NCBI GenBank assembly: GCA_017993055.1
Contig: JAGONM010000012.1
Coordinates: 21,361 to 85,360 of the forward strand
Direction of reading: 5' to 3'
DNA length: 64,000 bases
Source: Armatimonadota bacterium
Lineage (GTDB): Bacteria > Armatimonadota > UBA5829 > DTJY01
In this document: positions 9,108 to 18,077 of the stretch, piece by piece
Numbering within the stretch: the first letter of the stretch is position 1
Layout of the letters: each line of letters starts with the position of its first letter
The notes under the pieces: model-generated
What the model was told of the DNA's origin: nothing
The model's database searches: none
What the model saw: only the letters and a program-made list of their open reading frames with translations
Program-made: the position numbers and the translations under genes

Positions 9108-9115
9108 GCACTGAT

Positions 9116-10213
9116 ATGATCCGAACCGAGACAATCCAGATCAACATGGGCCCGCAGCATCCGAGCACTCACGGCGTGCTGCGGATGATCCTCACCCTCG
9201 ACGGTGAGACGGTCGTCGAGGGCAGGCCGGACATCGGCTACCTTCACCGGGGCATCGAGAAACTCGCGGAAGCACGCACCTATCCGCAGTTCGTGGGCCT
9301 CACGGACCGGACCGACTACCTCTCCGCGATGATCAACAACGCGGTCTACGCGATGGCTGTCGAGAAGCTTGCGGGCATCGAGGTTCCTGCCCGCGCCGAG
9401 TTCATCCGCGTCATCATGATGGAGCTTCAGCGGATCGCGAGCCACCTCGTCTTCGTGGGCGCGTTCTCTCTCGACCTCGGAGCAACGACGCCGTTCCTCT
9501 ATGCCTTCCGCGAGCGCGAGGACGTCATGGACCTCTTCGAGATGGCTTGCGGCGCGCGCCTGACCTACAGCTACATCAGGCCGGGCGGCGTGATGCGCGA
9601 CCTGCCGGAGGGATTCGATGCGAAGGCCCGGGCGTTCCTCAAGAAACTCCCCGGGCGCCTCGAGGAGATTGACAAACTCTTTGGCAGGAACGAGATCGTC
9701 TACGTCCGCACGCGCGGAGTCGGCATCCTCCCGCCCGAGGACGCCGTGAGCTACGGCGTGAGCGGTCCCTCCCTGCGGGCGTCCGGCGTGCCGATGGATG
9801 TGCGGAAGGACGATCCTTATTCGGTATATGACAGGCTCGACTTCGACGTAGTCACCGGCGACACCTGCGACTGCCTTGCTAGGTATCAGGTTCGCTGCGG
9901 AGAGATTCGTGAGAGCGCCAGGATCGTGGAGCAGGCGCTGGACATGCTTCCTGAAGGCGAACACACCGCCAAGGTGCCCAGAGTTCTGAAGCCGCCCGTC
10001 GGGGAAGCCTATGCCCGCGTGGAATCGTCGAGAGGCGACCTGGGGTGCTATGTGATCAGCGATGGGTCGGTCAATCCCTACCGACTGCACTGGCGCCCGC
10101 CGTCGTTCATCAATCTGGCGGCGGTCGGCGACATGGTTAGAGGCTGGAAGGTCGCGGATACCGTGGCGATCATCGGCAGTCTGGATATCGTCCTGGGCGA
10201 GGTTGACCGGTAA
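9116..10213 (+). CDS. nuoD: NADH-quinone oxidoreductase subunit D
   Basis: The 365 aa protein starts with the classic NuoD motif MGPQHPSTHGVLR and continues with GYLHRGIEK, TDRTDYLS and the RPGGVMRDLPEGF stretch. It ends in IIGSLDIVLGEVDR, the normal family terminus. NuoD forms the quinone-binding pocket with NuoB. It starts 9 bp after nuoC. The next gene encodes an unrelated PIN-TRAM protein, so the operon stops at subunit D. Confidence 0.95.
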   Translation: MIRTETIQINMGPQHPSTHGVLRMILTLDGETVVEGRPDIGYLHRGIEKLAEARTYPQFVGLTDRTDYLSAMINNAVYAMAVEKLAGIEVPARAEFIRVIMMELQRIASHLVFVGAFSLDLGATTPFLYAFREREDVMDLFEMACGARLTYSYIRPGGVMRDLPEGFDAKARAFLKKLPGRLEEIDKLFGRNEIVYVRTRGVGILPPEDAVSYGVSGPSLRASGVPMDVRKDDPYSVYDRLDFDVVTGDTCDCLARYQVRCGEIRESARIVEQALDMLPEGEHTAKVPRVLKPPVGEAYARVESSRGDLGCYVISDGSVNPYRLHWRPPSFINLAAVGDMVRGWKVADTVAIIGSLDIVLGEVDR

Positions 10214-10224
10214 CGAGGTGACCA

Positions 10225-11493
10225 ATGATCTCTTCTAGACCATTCTGGATTCTGTATACGGTAACCGTCATGCTGATGGTGTTCTGGGTGGCCGTAATGC
10301 CGCTGACCGAGTGGCGCATCGGCGATGAACTCATCGCCAAGCGGGTCGTCATCATCACCTCCGACGATCTTGCCAAGTTCAGCGGCGATCTCCAGAAGGC
10401 TGCGGAAGTGCAGTTGAAAGATCTCCCCCTGATCACCAAGTGGATGATGCTCTACGAGCGCTACAATCTGAGCGCTCTCGGTATCACCCTTGGGATGATC
10501 TGCATAGGCCTGCTCGGCGGATTCCTTCTCGCGTCGCTTACATTCAAGCAGATCGCCGGCATGGGTGACCGGCTTCATAACATGACCGCCGCCGACAAGA
10601 TCGCGGCCCTCATCGGGGTGATCATGGGATTGCTGCTGAGCGTGCTGCTCCTGCAGTATATCCGAGACTGGGCCGGCGAATCCGGGCCGCTCCTCGGCGT
10701 GCTCACGGTGCTGTTCCTCGTCTTCTTCTGCGTCTGGGCGATGATGAGCATGAAGGACGAACTTCGGTTCTACTTCCCGGGGCTGTCCCAGATCAAGGAA
10801 GCCGAGGAGAAGGAACTGCAGCGGCCTAAGCTGCTCGACACCAACGTCATCATTGACGGCCGCATCGCCGATGTGTGCCGGGCCGGGTTCGTCGAGGGCA
10901 AGATCTACATACCCAGCTTCGTCCTGGAGGAATTGCAGCATATCGCGGACTCGCCTGACAACCTCAGGCGCGCGCGGGGACGCCGGGGCCTCGATATCCT
11001 GAATGCCATGCGCAAGGAACTCGAACTCCAGGTCAAGCAGGACGACCCCGCCGACCCGGAGAACCCCGACGAGGTTGACTCCCGGCTCGTGAGAATGGCC
11101 AAGGACCTGGAGGGGTCCATCGTCACGAACGACTTCAACCTGAACAAGGTGGCGGAGCTGCAGGGCGTGCCTGTCCTCAATATCAACGAACTGGCAAACG
11201 CGCTCAAGCCCGTCGTGCTGCCCGGAGAGGAAATGTCCGTCCCCGTCATCAAGGAAGGCAAGGAGCCGAGCCAGGGCGTCGCCTATCTCGACGACGGTAC
11301 GATGGTGGTCATCGAGGGCGGTCGGCGCTTCATCGGCGAAACCGTGGACGTCATCGTAACGAGCGTGCTCCAGACCGTCGCGGGCAAGATGATCTTCGCC
11401 AATATCAAGGCCGATCAGGAACAAGAGGACCAGATCATTGACCGCAACGTCCGCGATTATTCCGGCTTCCGGCCGAGGAAGAAGACTCGGTAA
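10225..11493 (+). CDS. Membrane-anchored PIN-TRAM domain protein (YacL-like)
   Basis: The 422 aa protein has about four N-terminal membrane helices (residues about 8-25, 76-100, 127-148 and 155-176). A PIN nuclease-like domain begins at [12 protein letters not shown] (first acidic residue D205) and includes VLEELQ and the later [11 protein letters not shown] segment. A C-terminal TRAM-type RNA-binding domain (about 345-405) ends in [12 protein letters not shown]. This matches the YacL/PIN-TRAM ATPase-less family often placed next to ispD. The role is probably RNA binding or cleavage at the membrane, but it has not been defined biochemically. The 3' end overlaps ispDF by 56 bp. Confidence 0.85.
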   Translation: MISSRPFWILYTVTVMLMVFWVAVMPLTEWRIGDELIAKRVVIITSDDLAKFSGDLQKAAEVQLKDLPLITKWMMLYERYNLSALGITLGMICIGLLGGFLLASLTFKQIAGMGDRLHNMTAADKIAALIGVIMGLLLSVLLLQYIRDWAGESGPLLGVLTVLFLVFFCVWAMMSMKDELRFYFPGLSQIKEAEEKELQRPKLLDTNVIIDGRIADVCRAGFVEGKIYIPSFVLEELQHIADSPDNLRRARGRRGLDILNAMRKELELQVKQDDPADPENPDEVDSRLVRMAKDLEGSIVTNDFNLNKVAELQGVPVLNINELANALKPVVLPGEEMSVPVIKEGKEPSQGVAYLDDGTMVVIEGGRRFIGETVDVIVTSVLQTVAGKMIFANIKADQEQEDQIIDRNVRDYSGFRPRKKTR

Positions 11494-12616
11494 GCCGTAC
11501 AACAAGGTGTTTCTCCCGCTCGCCGGCATGCCGATGCTCGCCCGCACGCTGGCCGTCTTTCAGGCCTGCGAAGAAATCGAGGAGATCGTTCTCGTCGTGA
11601 ATGAGGACGAGACCTGCAGAGCCTCGGACTTGGTGAGCGACTACTGTTTCTCGAAAGTCGCCGCCATCGCACCCGGCGGCGAGTCCCGTCAGGACTCGGT
11701 CAGGAACGGCCTGAGCCGCATCTCTCCCACCTCGGAAATCGTCGCGATTCACGATGCCGCGCGCCCGCTCGTCACCCCGGACATCATCGTGTCTTCCATC
11801 CAGGCCGCGCGCGAGTTCGGGGCCGCCGTCGCGGCGGTGCCGGCAGTGAACACCATCAAGTCCTCCGGCGACGGCCGATTCGTGGACGAGACGCTGGATC
11901 GCGGCCGCCTCTACGCCGTGCAGACCCCTCAGGCCTTCGACCGCTCGCTCATCGAATCGGCCTACGAGCGCGCATCTGCAGACGATTACGTCGGCACGGA
12001 CGACGCCTCGCTGGTCGAACGGATCGGCCGTACCGTAGCAATCGTGCAGGGCTCCTGCGAGAATATCAAGGTGACTTCGCCTCCGGATGTCGCGACGGCC
12101 GAAGCCGTGCTGGAGGCTCGAGGCGAGATCGTCCGCGCGGAGATCAGGGTCGGTCACGGTTGCGACGTGCATCGGTTCTCGCCCGGCAGGAAACTCTTCC
12201 TCGGAGGGGTGGCGTTTCCCGGCGAGGACGGGCTTCTCGGACACTCAGACGCCGATGTGCTGGTACACGCCGTCATGGACGCCCTCCTCGGAGCCGCCGG
12301 CATGCCGGATATCGGCCGCCTGTTTCCGGATACGGACGCCTCGTACAAGGGTATCCGCAGCACGCAGCTGCTTCGGCGCGTCGCGGAGCGGATCGCCGAT
12401 GCCGGTTGGCTGGTGGGCAACGTTGACGCCACGCTGATAGCCGAACGCCCCCGGATCGCGGCGAGAGTGGAGGATATGCGCCGCGCGGTGGCCGAGGCGC
12501 TCGGTATCACCCCGTCGCAAGTCGGCATCAAGGCGACCACCGCCGAGGGTCTCGGACGCATAGGCGAGGGGCTCGGCATCGAGTGCCACGCGATCGCCCT
12601 CCTGCGGCGCCCCTAG
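11438..12616 (+). CDS. ispDF: Bifunctional IspD-IspF (MEP pathway)
   Basis: The 392 aa protein fuses two enzymes of isoprenoid precursor synthesis. Residues about 1-230 are IspD, 2-C-methyl-D-erythritol 4-phosphate cytidylyltransferase ([25 protein letters not shown]). Residues about 234-392 are IspF, the 2,4-cyclodiphosphate synthase ([53 protein letters not shown]). The only start that keeps the nucleotide-binding loop is TTG 11438, which lies inside the upstream PIN-TRAM gene and implies translational coupling. Fusions of IspD and IspF are known in several phyla; they catalyse non-consecutive steps on either side of IspE. Confidence 0.92.
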   Translation: MTATSAIIPASGRGRRLGKPYNKVFLPLAGMPMLARTLAVFQACEEIEEIVLVVNEDETCRASDLVSDYCFSKVAAIAPGGESRQDSVRNGLSRISPTSEIVAIHDAARPLVTPDIIVSSIQAAREFGAAVAAVPAVNTIKSSGDGRFVDETLDRGRLYAVQTPQAFDRSLIESAYERASADDYVGTDDASLVERIGRTVAIVQGSCENIKVTSPPDVATAEAVLEARGEIVRAEIRVGHGCDVHRFSPGRKLFLGGVAFPGEDGLLGHSDADVLVHAVMDALLGAAGMPDIGRLFPDTDASYKGIRSTQLLRRVAERIADAGWLVGNVDATLIAERPRIAARVEDMRRAVAEALGITPSQVGIKATTAEGLGRIGEGLGIECHAIALLRRP

Positions 12617-12793
12617 ATCATCCGGCGCTCTCCGTCTCCGTTACTCCGCGCCCTTGTCCGATTTCAGCCTCTCAACCCCTAATGACAACGTTTGCACAAC
12701 CGATAATGTCAGAAAGGCGAGTCTCTTCCCCCCAGGTCCGGAGAGCCTCGTATGTGTAAGTACTCCTATTATCGCGGGAGGAATCTTTGCAGT

Positions 12794-14665
12794 ATGAGAT
12801 CTCGAAGTAGTCTCGAATCGCGAATCTGTGTTCTTACAACCGGCCTGCTCTTCGCATTGCTGCTGGCCGTCGGGCACGTTGAGATGTCCGGTCAGAAGGC
12901 GGCTCTTACTGAGGAGAAGATTGAGAAGTACGAGACCCTGTCGAAGGTTCTCGCCCTGTCCTACACGCCGCTCGGGCAAGGCAGCAATGATGCCCTCTAT
13001 CGGGAGTTCACCGAACGGATCATGCACACTGATCGCGACATCACCTACGTCGTGATCAGGGACTCAGATGGACAGGCGATCTTTGTTCATGACAGGGCGA
13101 CCACGAACGAGGCGAAGAGCGCCTCTCGCATGCCCAGCGCCAGGCAGATGCTCGGTTCGATTCGGCGGATAGCCCGTCCCGGTGGGGAAGACTTCAACGC
13201 CATTCGCGTGCCTGCCATGGTGCGGCCGGACGAGAAGGGCAGCATATCGGTCGGGTTCTCCTCCGCCTCCATTGACGCGGCGATCGAGCAGTCCCAGAAC
13301 CGCCTGCTGGCGACATTCGCGGCCGCTCTTCTCGTCGGCCTGCTGGGCGCGATTTCGCTCGCCAGAGCCATCACTCGGCCTCTCCGCGATCTGATCGGCG
13401 CGGCGGGCAAGGTCGAACAGGGCAATCTCGACGTGGTCATCCCCGTCAGTTCGAAGGACGAACTCGGCCTTCTGGCAGGCGGGTTCAACCGGATGGTGAT
13501 CGCTCTGCGAGAGAGCCACGACAAACTGGTCGAGAGGGCCAACACGGACAGCCTGACGAATCTGTACAACCACCGCCACTTCCAGGAGAGACTCTCCGTC
13601 GAGCTGAGCCGCGCCGAGAGGTTCGGCAGGCCGGTCTCGGTGATCATGCTCGACATTGACAACTTCAAGACGCTGAACGACACCCACGGGCATCCGGTGG
13701 GCGATATCGTCCTCAAGGATGTTGCCCGCATCCTCAGCGCAGAGGTACGGGACATTGACGTCGTGGCGCGCTACGGCGGAGAGGAATTCGCCCTGGTCCT
13801 GCCTGAGACTGCGCTCGAGGAGGCGCAGATTGCCGCCGAGCGAGTGCGTCTGGCGGTGCAGAGGCACTGCTTCACCGGCGGAGATGGAGAGACCATTTCC
13901 GTCACGATCAGCCTGGGTGTTGCCCAATACCCGATACACAGCGTGGAGCGCGAGGGCCTCATCATGGCGGCCGACCTTGCCATGTATCAGGCCAAGTCAA
14001 TGGGGCGGAACCGCAGTGTGACGTTCAGCAACGATATCCGCGACGACAAGACGAGCGATCCGTACAAGCTCTACCTGCTACTTCACGCCACCGACGTCAG
14101 CACGATCGAGGCGATAGCGGCGGCCGTTGATGCCAAGGGTCAGCGCTACCCCGGTTTCTCCCGTGACGTGATGAAGAGCGCGGTGGCACTGGCTCAGGCA
14201 CTGGGCATGTCGGAAGAGGAGCAGAACGACGTGCGAATCGCCAGCCTGCTGCACGACGTCGGCAAGCTCGGCGTGCCCGACGACGTGCTGAACAAGGACG
14301 GAGTGTACACGGACGAGGATCAGCGCATGATACGCGGCCACGCTGCGATGGGTTACGCCATCGTGCAGAAGTCGCCGCACCTGCGCTCGATGCTTCCGGG
14401 CATCTTGTACCATCATGAGCGCTGGGACGGCCACGGGTATCCGAACTGCCTCAAGGGCGAGGAGATCCCGCTGATAGCGCGGATCATCGGCATCGCCGAT
14501 GCGTATCACGCGATGATGGTTACCCGGCCTCACGCCAGGGCGATGTCGCCGGCCGAGGCTCGAGAGGAACTGAGGCAGTGCGCCGGCACCCAGTTCGACC
14601 CCGCAATGGTCGAGGCATTCATCAAGATGCTGGAGATCTGTGAGGAGCGCGCTGAGGCGGCCTAG
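12794..14665 (+). CDS. Membrane sensor with HAMP, GGDEF and HD-GYP domains
   Basis: The 623 aa protein has a first membrane helix at residues about 9-28, an extracytoplasmic region, a second helix at about 173-192, a HAMP linker, a GGDEF diguanylate cyclase domain and an HD-GYP phosphodiesterase domain. The GGEEF motif is at 328-332 with RDID exactly five residues before it, a complete inhibitory I-site. The HD pair is H487-D488 (LLHDVGKLG) and HHERWDGHGYP begins at 540. Both catalytic centres look intact, so it could make and break c-di-GMP. ATG 12794 follows GGGAGGAAT; an earlier ATG at 12752 lacks a ribosome site. It is transcribed alone and converges on fhs. Confidence 0.88.
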   Translation: MRSRSSLESRICVLTTGLLFALLLAVGHVEMSGQKAALTEEKIEKYETLSKVLALSYTPLGQGSNDALYREFTERIMHTDRDITYVVIRDSDGQAIFVHDRATTNEAKSASRMPSARQMLGSIRRIARPGGEDFNAIRVPAMVRPDEKGSISVGFSSASIDAAIEQSQNRLLATFAAALLVGLLGAISLARAITRPLRDLIGAAGKVEQGNLDVVIPVSSKDELGLLAGGFNRMVIALRESHDKLVERANTDSLTNLYNHRHFQERLSVELSRAERFGRPVSVIMLDIDNFKTLNDTHGHPVGDIVLKDVARILSAEVRDIDVVARYGGEEFALVLPETALEEAQIAAERVRLAVQRHCFTGGDGETISVTISLGVAQYPIHSVEREGLIMAADLAMYQAKSMGRNRSVTFSNDIRDDKTSDPYKLYLLLHATDVSTIEAIAAAVDAKGQRYPGFSRDVMKSAVALAQALGMSEEEQNDVRIASLLHDVGKLGVPDDVLNKDGVYTDEDQRMIRGHAAMGYAIVQKSPHLRSMLPGILYHHERWDGHGYPNCLKGEEIPLIARIIGIADAYHAMMVTRPHARAMSPAEAREELRQCAGTQFDPAMVEAFIKMLEICEERAEAA

Positions 14666-14724
14666 GCTCTGGACTCCGGACCGGGGGATATGCGAGGACA
14701 TCCATACAGAAGCGATGACGATCG

Positions 14725-14747
14725 GGGAGGGAGCGCTGCTTCCTCCC
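14725..14747. terminator. Hairpin between convergent genes
   Basis: GGGAGGGAGC pairs with GCTTCCTCCC around a GCT loop, in the 100 bp gap between two convergent genes. It has no T tract on either strand, so intrinsic termination is uncertain. Confidence 0.35.
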
Positions 14748-14765
14748 AGACTCCATGTTCGGCAC

Positions 14766-16433
14766 TCAGAACAGGCCCGTGATCTTCCCGTCCCCGTCCA
14801 GGTCAATCCGTTCCGCCGCCGGCCTTTTCGGCAGGCCGGGCATGGTCATGATGCTGCCCGTGTAGGCGACTACGAACCCCGCGCCCGCTGACACTTTCAG
14901 ATCCTTCACGGTAATATGAAACCCGACCGGCCGCCCGAGGACGTTGGGATTGTCGGAGAGCGATGCCTGCGTCTTCGCCATGCAGATCGGGAGTTCCCCG
15001 AATCCCAGCGACTCCAGCTGTTTGATCTTCCTCTCGGCTTCCTCGGTGTACACGACTCCCTCAGCTCCGTAGACCTCCGCCGATATCAGCCCGATCTTGG
15101 ATTTCAACCGCATCCGCGCATCGTAGAGCATTCGGAACTGGCTCGGTCTCTCGAGTGCCTGAAGAACCATACCGGCCAACTCCGATGCGCCCTCTCCGCC
15201 GTCTGCCCAGTGCGTCGCGACCGCCGCCGGAAGCCCGTGAACGTCGCACCTCAGCAATAGATAGTTGATCTCCTCGTCGGTGTCCGAGGCAAACCGGTTG
15301 ATGCACACCACCGGCGGCAGGCCGAATGTCCGCATGTTCTCGCAGTGCTTGATCAGGTTCGGTATGCCCCGCTCGACGGCCAGCATGTCCGGCTTGTCCA
15401 GATCGGATTTCGGCACGCCCCCGTGCATCTTCAGCGCGCGAACCGTGGCCACGACCACCGCCGCGTCCGGAACGAATCCAGCTGCCCGGCACTTGATGTC
15501 AAAGAACTTCTCCGCGCCGAGGTCCGAGCCGAACCCGGCCTCGGTGACGAGGTAGTCCGCGAGGTGCAGGCCCATCCTGGTCGCGATGACCGAGTTGCAG
15601 CCGTGGGCGATGTTGCCGAAAGGCCCTCCGTGGACGAATGCCGGAGTGTGTTCGAGCGTCTGAACGAGGTTCGGCACGATCGCGTCCTTCAGGACGGCGG
15701 CCATAGCGCCGTTGGCCTGGAGGTCTCGCGCCGTAACCGGCTCTCCCTCGAGGTTGAAGCCTACCACGATGCGTCCGAGCCGCTCCCGGAGATCCGTCAG
15801 GTCGCTTGCGAGGCACAGGGTGGCCATGACCTCTGAGGCGGTCGTTATGCCGAAACCTGACTCCCTCGGCACGCCGTTCGGCTTGCCGCCGAGCCCGACC
15901 ACGATGTTGCGTAGGGCGCGGTCGTTCATGTCGAGCACGCGCTTCCACGTGACGCTGCGCGGGTCGATTCGCAGGTCATTGCCCTGGTGCAGGTGATTGT
16001 CCAGCATCGCAGCCAGCAGGTTGTGGGCGGTGGTGATCGCGTGGAAATCCCCCGTGAAGTGGAGGTTGATGTCCTCCATCGGGATGACCTGGGCATACCC
16101 GCCGCCCGCCGCGCCGCCTTTGATGCCGAAACACGGTCCGAGCGACGGCTCGCGTATGGCGATGCAGGCTTTCTTGCCCATGCGGTGCAACGCGTCGCCC
16201 AGGCCGACGGTGGTGGTCGTCTTGCCTTCGCCCGCCGGCGTCGGCGTGATAGCCGTCACGAGTATGAGTTTCGCTTTCGGCTTGTCCTTGAGGCGGTCCA
16301 TGACCGAGAGCGAGATCTTGGCCTTGTACTTGCCGAAAAGTTCGAGTTCGTCCTCCGCAAGGCCGAGCGACGCCGCGATCTCCGTGACCGGGCTCGGCTC
16401 TGCGTGCTGCGCGATCTCCACATCCGAAAGCAT
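14766..16433 (-). CDS. fhs: Formate-tetrahydrofolate ligase
   Basis: The 555 aa protein makes 10-formyl-THF from formate, THF and ATP. It carries the ATP-binding loop [16 protein letters not shown], the [23 protein letters not shown] signature and the folate-site region [20 protein letters not shown]. The start is ATG 16433 (MLSDVEIAQ), which gives the normal N-terminus; a longer frame to 16607 runs through a transcription terminator and is not coding. The gene stands alone on the - strand. The neighbouring genes do not encode other one-carbon enzymes, so a purine/serine biosynthetic role is more likely than acetogenesis. An orphan terminator 80 bp upstream may regulate it. Confidence 0.95.
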   Translation of the reverse strand: MLSDVEIAQHAEPSPVTEIAASLGLAEDELELFGKYKAKISLSVMDRLKDKPKAKLILVTAITPTPAGEGKTTTTVGLGDALHRMGKKACIAIREPSLGPCFGIKGGAAGGGYAQVIPMEDINLHFTGDFHAITTAHNLLAAMLDNHLHQGNDLRIDPRSVTWKRVLDMNDRALRNIVVGLGGKPNGVPRESGFGITTASEVMATLCLASDLTDLRERLGRIVVGFNLEGEPVTARDLQANGAMAAVLKDAIVPNLVQTLEHTPAFVHGGPFGNIAHGCNSVIATRMGLHLADYLVTEAGFGSDLGAEKFFDIKCRAAGFVPDAAVVVATVRALKMHGGVPKSDLDKPDMLAVERGIPNLIKHCENMRTFGLPPVVCINRFASDTDEEINYLLLRCDVHGLPAAVATHWADGGEGASELAGMVLQALERPSQFRMLYDARMRLKSKIGLISAEVYGAEGVVYTEEAERKIKQLESLGFGELPICMAKTQASLSDNPNVLGRPVGFHITVKDLKVSAGAGFVVAYTGSIMTMPGLPKRPAAERIDLDGDGKITGLF

Positions 16434-16512
16434 GAGCGGCTTGTCCCTCCGAGGTAGATGGGCGAATACTACCATATCAGCCGTCAGGGTGTCCAGACTC
16501 GAGGGTTGGCGC

Positions 16513-16547
16513 AAAAAAACAGCCCGTCCGCATTTGGGACGGGCTGT
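16513..16547 (-). terminator. Intrinsic terminator upstream of fhs (orphan)
   Basis: Read on the - strand, an 11 bp perfect stem (ACAGCCCGTCC with GGACGGGCTGT, 7 nt loop) is followed by seven T residues. No - strand gene lies upstream for 2.4 kb, so it must end either an fhs leader transcript (attenuation) or a small RNA. Confidence 0.85.
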
Positions 16548-16766
16548 AGAGGAAGAAGACCTTAGCGCAAATGTGACAAAGTGTGCTTGTTCCTTCAAAT
16601 CACCCACATATATTATCGGACGACTCCGGGGATTCCTTCAGGGTGATGTTATGTTTTTCCGAGAAGCAAACCGCCGAGAAGCCTATCCGGCTGTATCAGA
16701 GGGAGGGCCTCCGGACCCTCCCTGTTCCCTTGTACGCCTTCCCCGCGGACTCGGCGAAAAAAGTGC

Positions 16767-16794
16767 TTGACAAACGGCGCCGATATGATATCAT
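16767..16794 (+). promoter_or_regulatory. Promoter of the SPFH-RHH operon
   Basis: A perfect -35 TTGACA (16767-16772) and TATCAT (16789-16794) are separated by 16 bp. The -10 element is embedded in the first TGATATCAT operator copy. Confidence 0.65.
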
Positions 16795-16816
16795 GTTGAT
16801 ATCATCTTCATATCAA
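16786..16816 (+). promoter_or_regulatory. Triple TGATATCAT operator
   Basis: TGATATCAT occurs at 16786-16794 and 16797-16805, and TCATATCAA at 16808-16816. The repeat starts are exactly 11 bp apart, close to one helical turn, so all three face the same side of the DNA. The array covers the -10 element and runs up to the ribosome site AAGGAGGT. The obvious candidate regulator is the ribbon-helix-helix protein encoded by the second gene of the operon. Confidence 0.7.
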
Positions 16817-16830
16817 GGAGGTCGTGTGCC

Positions 16831-17703
16831 ATGACGCACGAATACGAAGTCAAGCCCATCTCAGGATGGCTCGTCCTGGCGGTGTTCATAGCGCTGCTGG
16901 CGATCGAGATCTTCATCTTCATCACCGCCGTTCAGGGACAGCCTGATGCCTGGCGGCTCGGGGCGGCGATCGCACTCTTCACTCTTACGATGGTTTTCAT
17001 CCCGGGCGGGTGGGTAGTCGTCGAGCCGAATGGAAGCGCGGTGCTTCTCCTGGCCGGAAGGTACAAAGGCACGATCAAGGACAGCGGGTTCAAGTGGGTG
17101 TGCCCGTTCTACTCCAAGCGCAAAGTCTCTCTGCGTATCAGAACATTGAACGGTGACAAACTCAAGGTCAACGACCTGGCGGGGAACCCCGTCGAGATCG
17201 CGGCGATTGTCGTCTGGAAGGTCAGGGACACCTACGAGGCTTCATTCGAGGTTGACAACTACGTACAGTACGTGCAACTTCAGAGCGAGACCGCGGTAAG
17301 GCATCTCGCGTCATCGTACCCCTACGACGCCGAGGACGAGCACGAGTCCCTCCGAAGGAACGCCGACGAAGTGAGCAAGGCGCTTCAGTCGGAACTGCAG
17401 GAGCGCTTGGCGGCGGCGGGTGTCGAAGTCATCGAGGCGCGGCTCTCCCACCTGGCATACGCCCCCGAGATCGCCGGGGCGATGCTTCGCAGGCAGCAGG
17501 CATCCGCGATCATCGCCGCCCGGCAGAAGATCGTCGAGGGCGCGGTCGGTATGGTCGAAATGGCACTCGACCGCTTGGAAGAGTACAAGAAGCTGCCGTT
17601 GGACGATGAGCGCAAGGCCGCGATGGTTTCGAACCTTCTGGTGGTACTGTGCAGCGAGCACGCGGCCCAGCCGGTGGTAAACGCGGGAACGCTCTATCAG
17701 TAG
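16831..17703 (+). CDS. SPFH/Band 7 (prohibitin-like) membrane protein
   Basis: The 290 aa protein starts with two hydrophobic segments (residues about 8-32 and 45-63). An SPFH domain then follows (about 65-230) with [39 protein letters not shown] and the typical [26 protein letters not shown] stretch. The ATG has a strong AAGGAGGT site. SPFH proteins assemble into large membrane rings or scaffolds, sometimes with proteases. Here the partner is a small RHH protein 30 bp downstream, a pairing I recall from other bacteria. No NfeD or FtsH gene is nearby. The physiological role is unknown. Confidence 0.85.
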   Translation: MTHEYEVKPISGWLVLAVFIALLAIEIFIFITAVQGQPDAWRLGAAIALFTLTMVFIPGGWVVVEPNGSAVLLLAGRYKGTIKDSGFKWVCPFYSKRKVSLRIRTLNGDKLKVNDLAGNPVEIAAIVVWKVRDTYEASFEVDNYVQYVQLQSETAVRHLASSYPYDAEDEHESLRRNADEVSKALQSELQERLAAAGVEVIEARLSHLAYAPEIAGAMLRRQQASAIIAARQKIVEGAVGMVEMALDRLEEYKKLPLDDERKAAMVSNLLVVLCSEHAAQPVVNAGTLYQ

Positions 17704-17733
17704 TAACGAGTCCTCTGATCTCGAGGCAGCACA

Positions 17734-17910
17734 GTGAAAAAAGCCTTTCCGCTGCGGATAAGTATGAATCTCTGGGATGACGTCCAGCGCTTGGCTGCGG
17801 CGGACCTCCGGAGCGCGAACGCGGAGATCGAGTTCCTGTTGAGAGACGCCGTGTCGAGGCGGTTGAAGCGCGCTGGTACGAGCAATGACGATACCGACGA
17901 ATCTGAGTGA
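17734..17910 (+). CDS. Arc-type ribbon-helix-helix DNA-binding protein
   Basis: This 58 aa protein starts at GTG 17734, 30 bp after the SPFH stop. It reads KKAFPLRISMNLWDDVQRLA, then ADLRSANAEIEFLLRDAVSRRLK. The short basic beta strand (FPLRIS) and two helices with SANAEIEFLLRDA match the Arc/MetJ-type RHH family. It most likely binds DNA as a dimer, inserting the beta strands into the major groove. The TGATATCAT array at the operon promoter is the natural candidate site, which would make it an autoregulator. It might instead be the antitoxin-like partner of the SPFH protein. Confidence 0.75.
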   Translation: MKKAFPLRISMNLWDDVQRLAAADLRSANAEIEFLLRDAVSRRLKRAGTSNDDTDESE

Positions 17911-17916
17911 CTCAGC

Positions 17917-17945
17917 TTGACGGTCAACCTGATCTGGGTTATACT
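17917..17945 (+). promoter_or_regulatory. Promoter of the cation efflux gene and its leader RNA
   Basis: TTGACG (17917-17922) and TATACT (17940-17945) are separated by the optimal 17 bp. Transcription should begin near 17952, so the RNA starts at or just before GGAACAGGC, the first bases of the aptamer-like fold. Confidence 0.8.
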
Positions 17946-17951
17946 ACGCCC

Positions 17952-18056
17952 GGAACAGGCGGCTCCGGGAATGTCGGGGCGCGGCTGGGCCCGAGTCTTA
18001 GCCTCGGGCAGCAGGAGAATACAAGCCCTGCGGGACTGCTAGAGTCCCGCAGGGCT
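17952..18056 (+). ncRNA. Candidate NiCo (czcD) riboswitch
   Basis: The leader fits the NiCo aptamer layout as I recall it. In order these are AGGC (17957-17960); hairpin P2 GCTCCG/CGGGGC (17962-17980); linker GCGGCTGG (17981-17988), matching GCAGCCGG in the known aptamer; hairpin P3 GCCCGAG/CTCGGGC (17989-18009); AG; short hairpin P4 CAGG/CCTG (18012-18030); then CGGGAC (18031-18036), matching the conserved GGGAC. A terminator stem begins inside P4 and includes GGGAC, so ligand binding would block termination. The downstream gene is a cation diffusion facilitator, the classic NiCo target. Weak point: I cannot find a convincing P1 helix. Confidence 0.65.
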
Positions 18057-18061
18057 TCTTT
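18024..18061 (+). terminator. Intrinsic terminator of the riboswitch leader
   Basis: A perfect 14 bp stem (AGCCCTGCGGGACT with AGTCCCGCAGGGCT, 5 nt loop) is followed by TCTTT. It lies 17 bp before the efflux gene start and shares its 5' arm with the aptamer's 3' part, the usual layout of a transcriptional ON switch. Confidence 0.85.
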
Positions 18062-18077
18062 GATTGTGTGGGTGAGC

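Larger units (their letters stand above)
16434..16830. other. 397 bp divergent intergenic region between fhs and the SPFH gene
   Basis: This region has no convincing protein-coding gene. On the - strand it holds an intrinsic terminator about 80 bp before fhs. Near the middle is a perfect 7 bp hairpin (GGGAGGG at 16701-16707 with CCCTCCC at 16716-16722). On the right it holds the SPFH promoter with three TGATATCAT operators. I could not match the central part to a known riboswitch or small RNA family. Confidence 0.6.

Noticed and set aside
16560..16760. Possible THF, ZTP or c-di-GMP riboswitch upstream of fhs or the SPFH gene
   Set aside because: I compared the conserved cores I know with both strands and found no match; only an isolated terminator and a short GGGAGGG hairpin remain.
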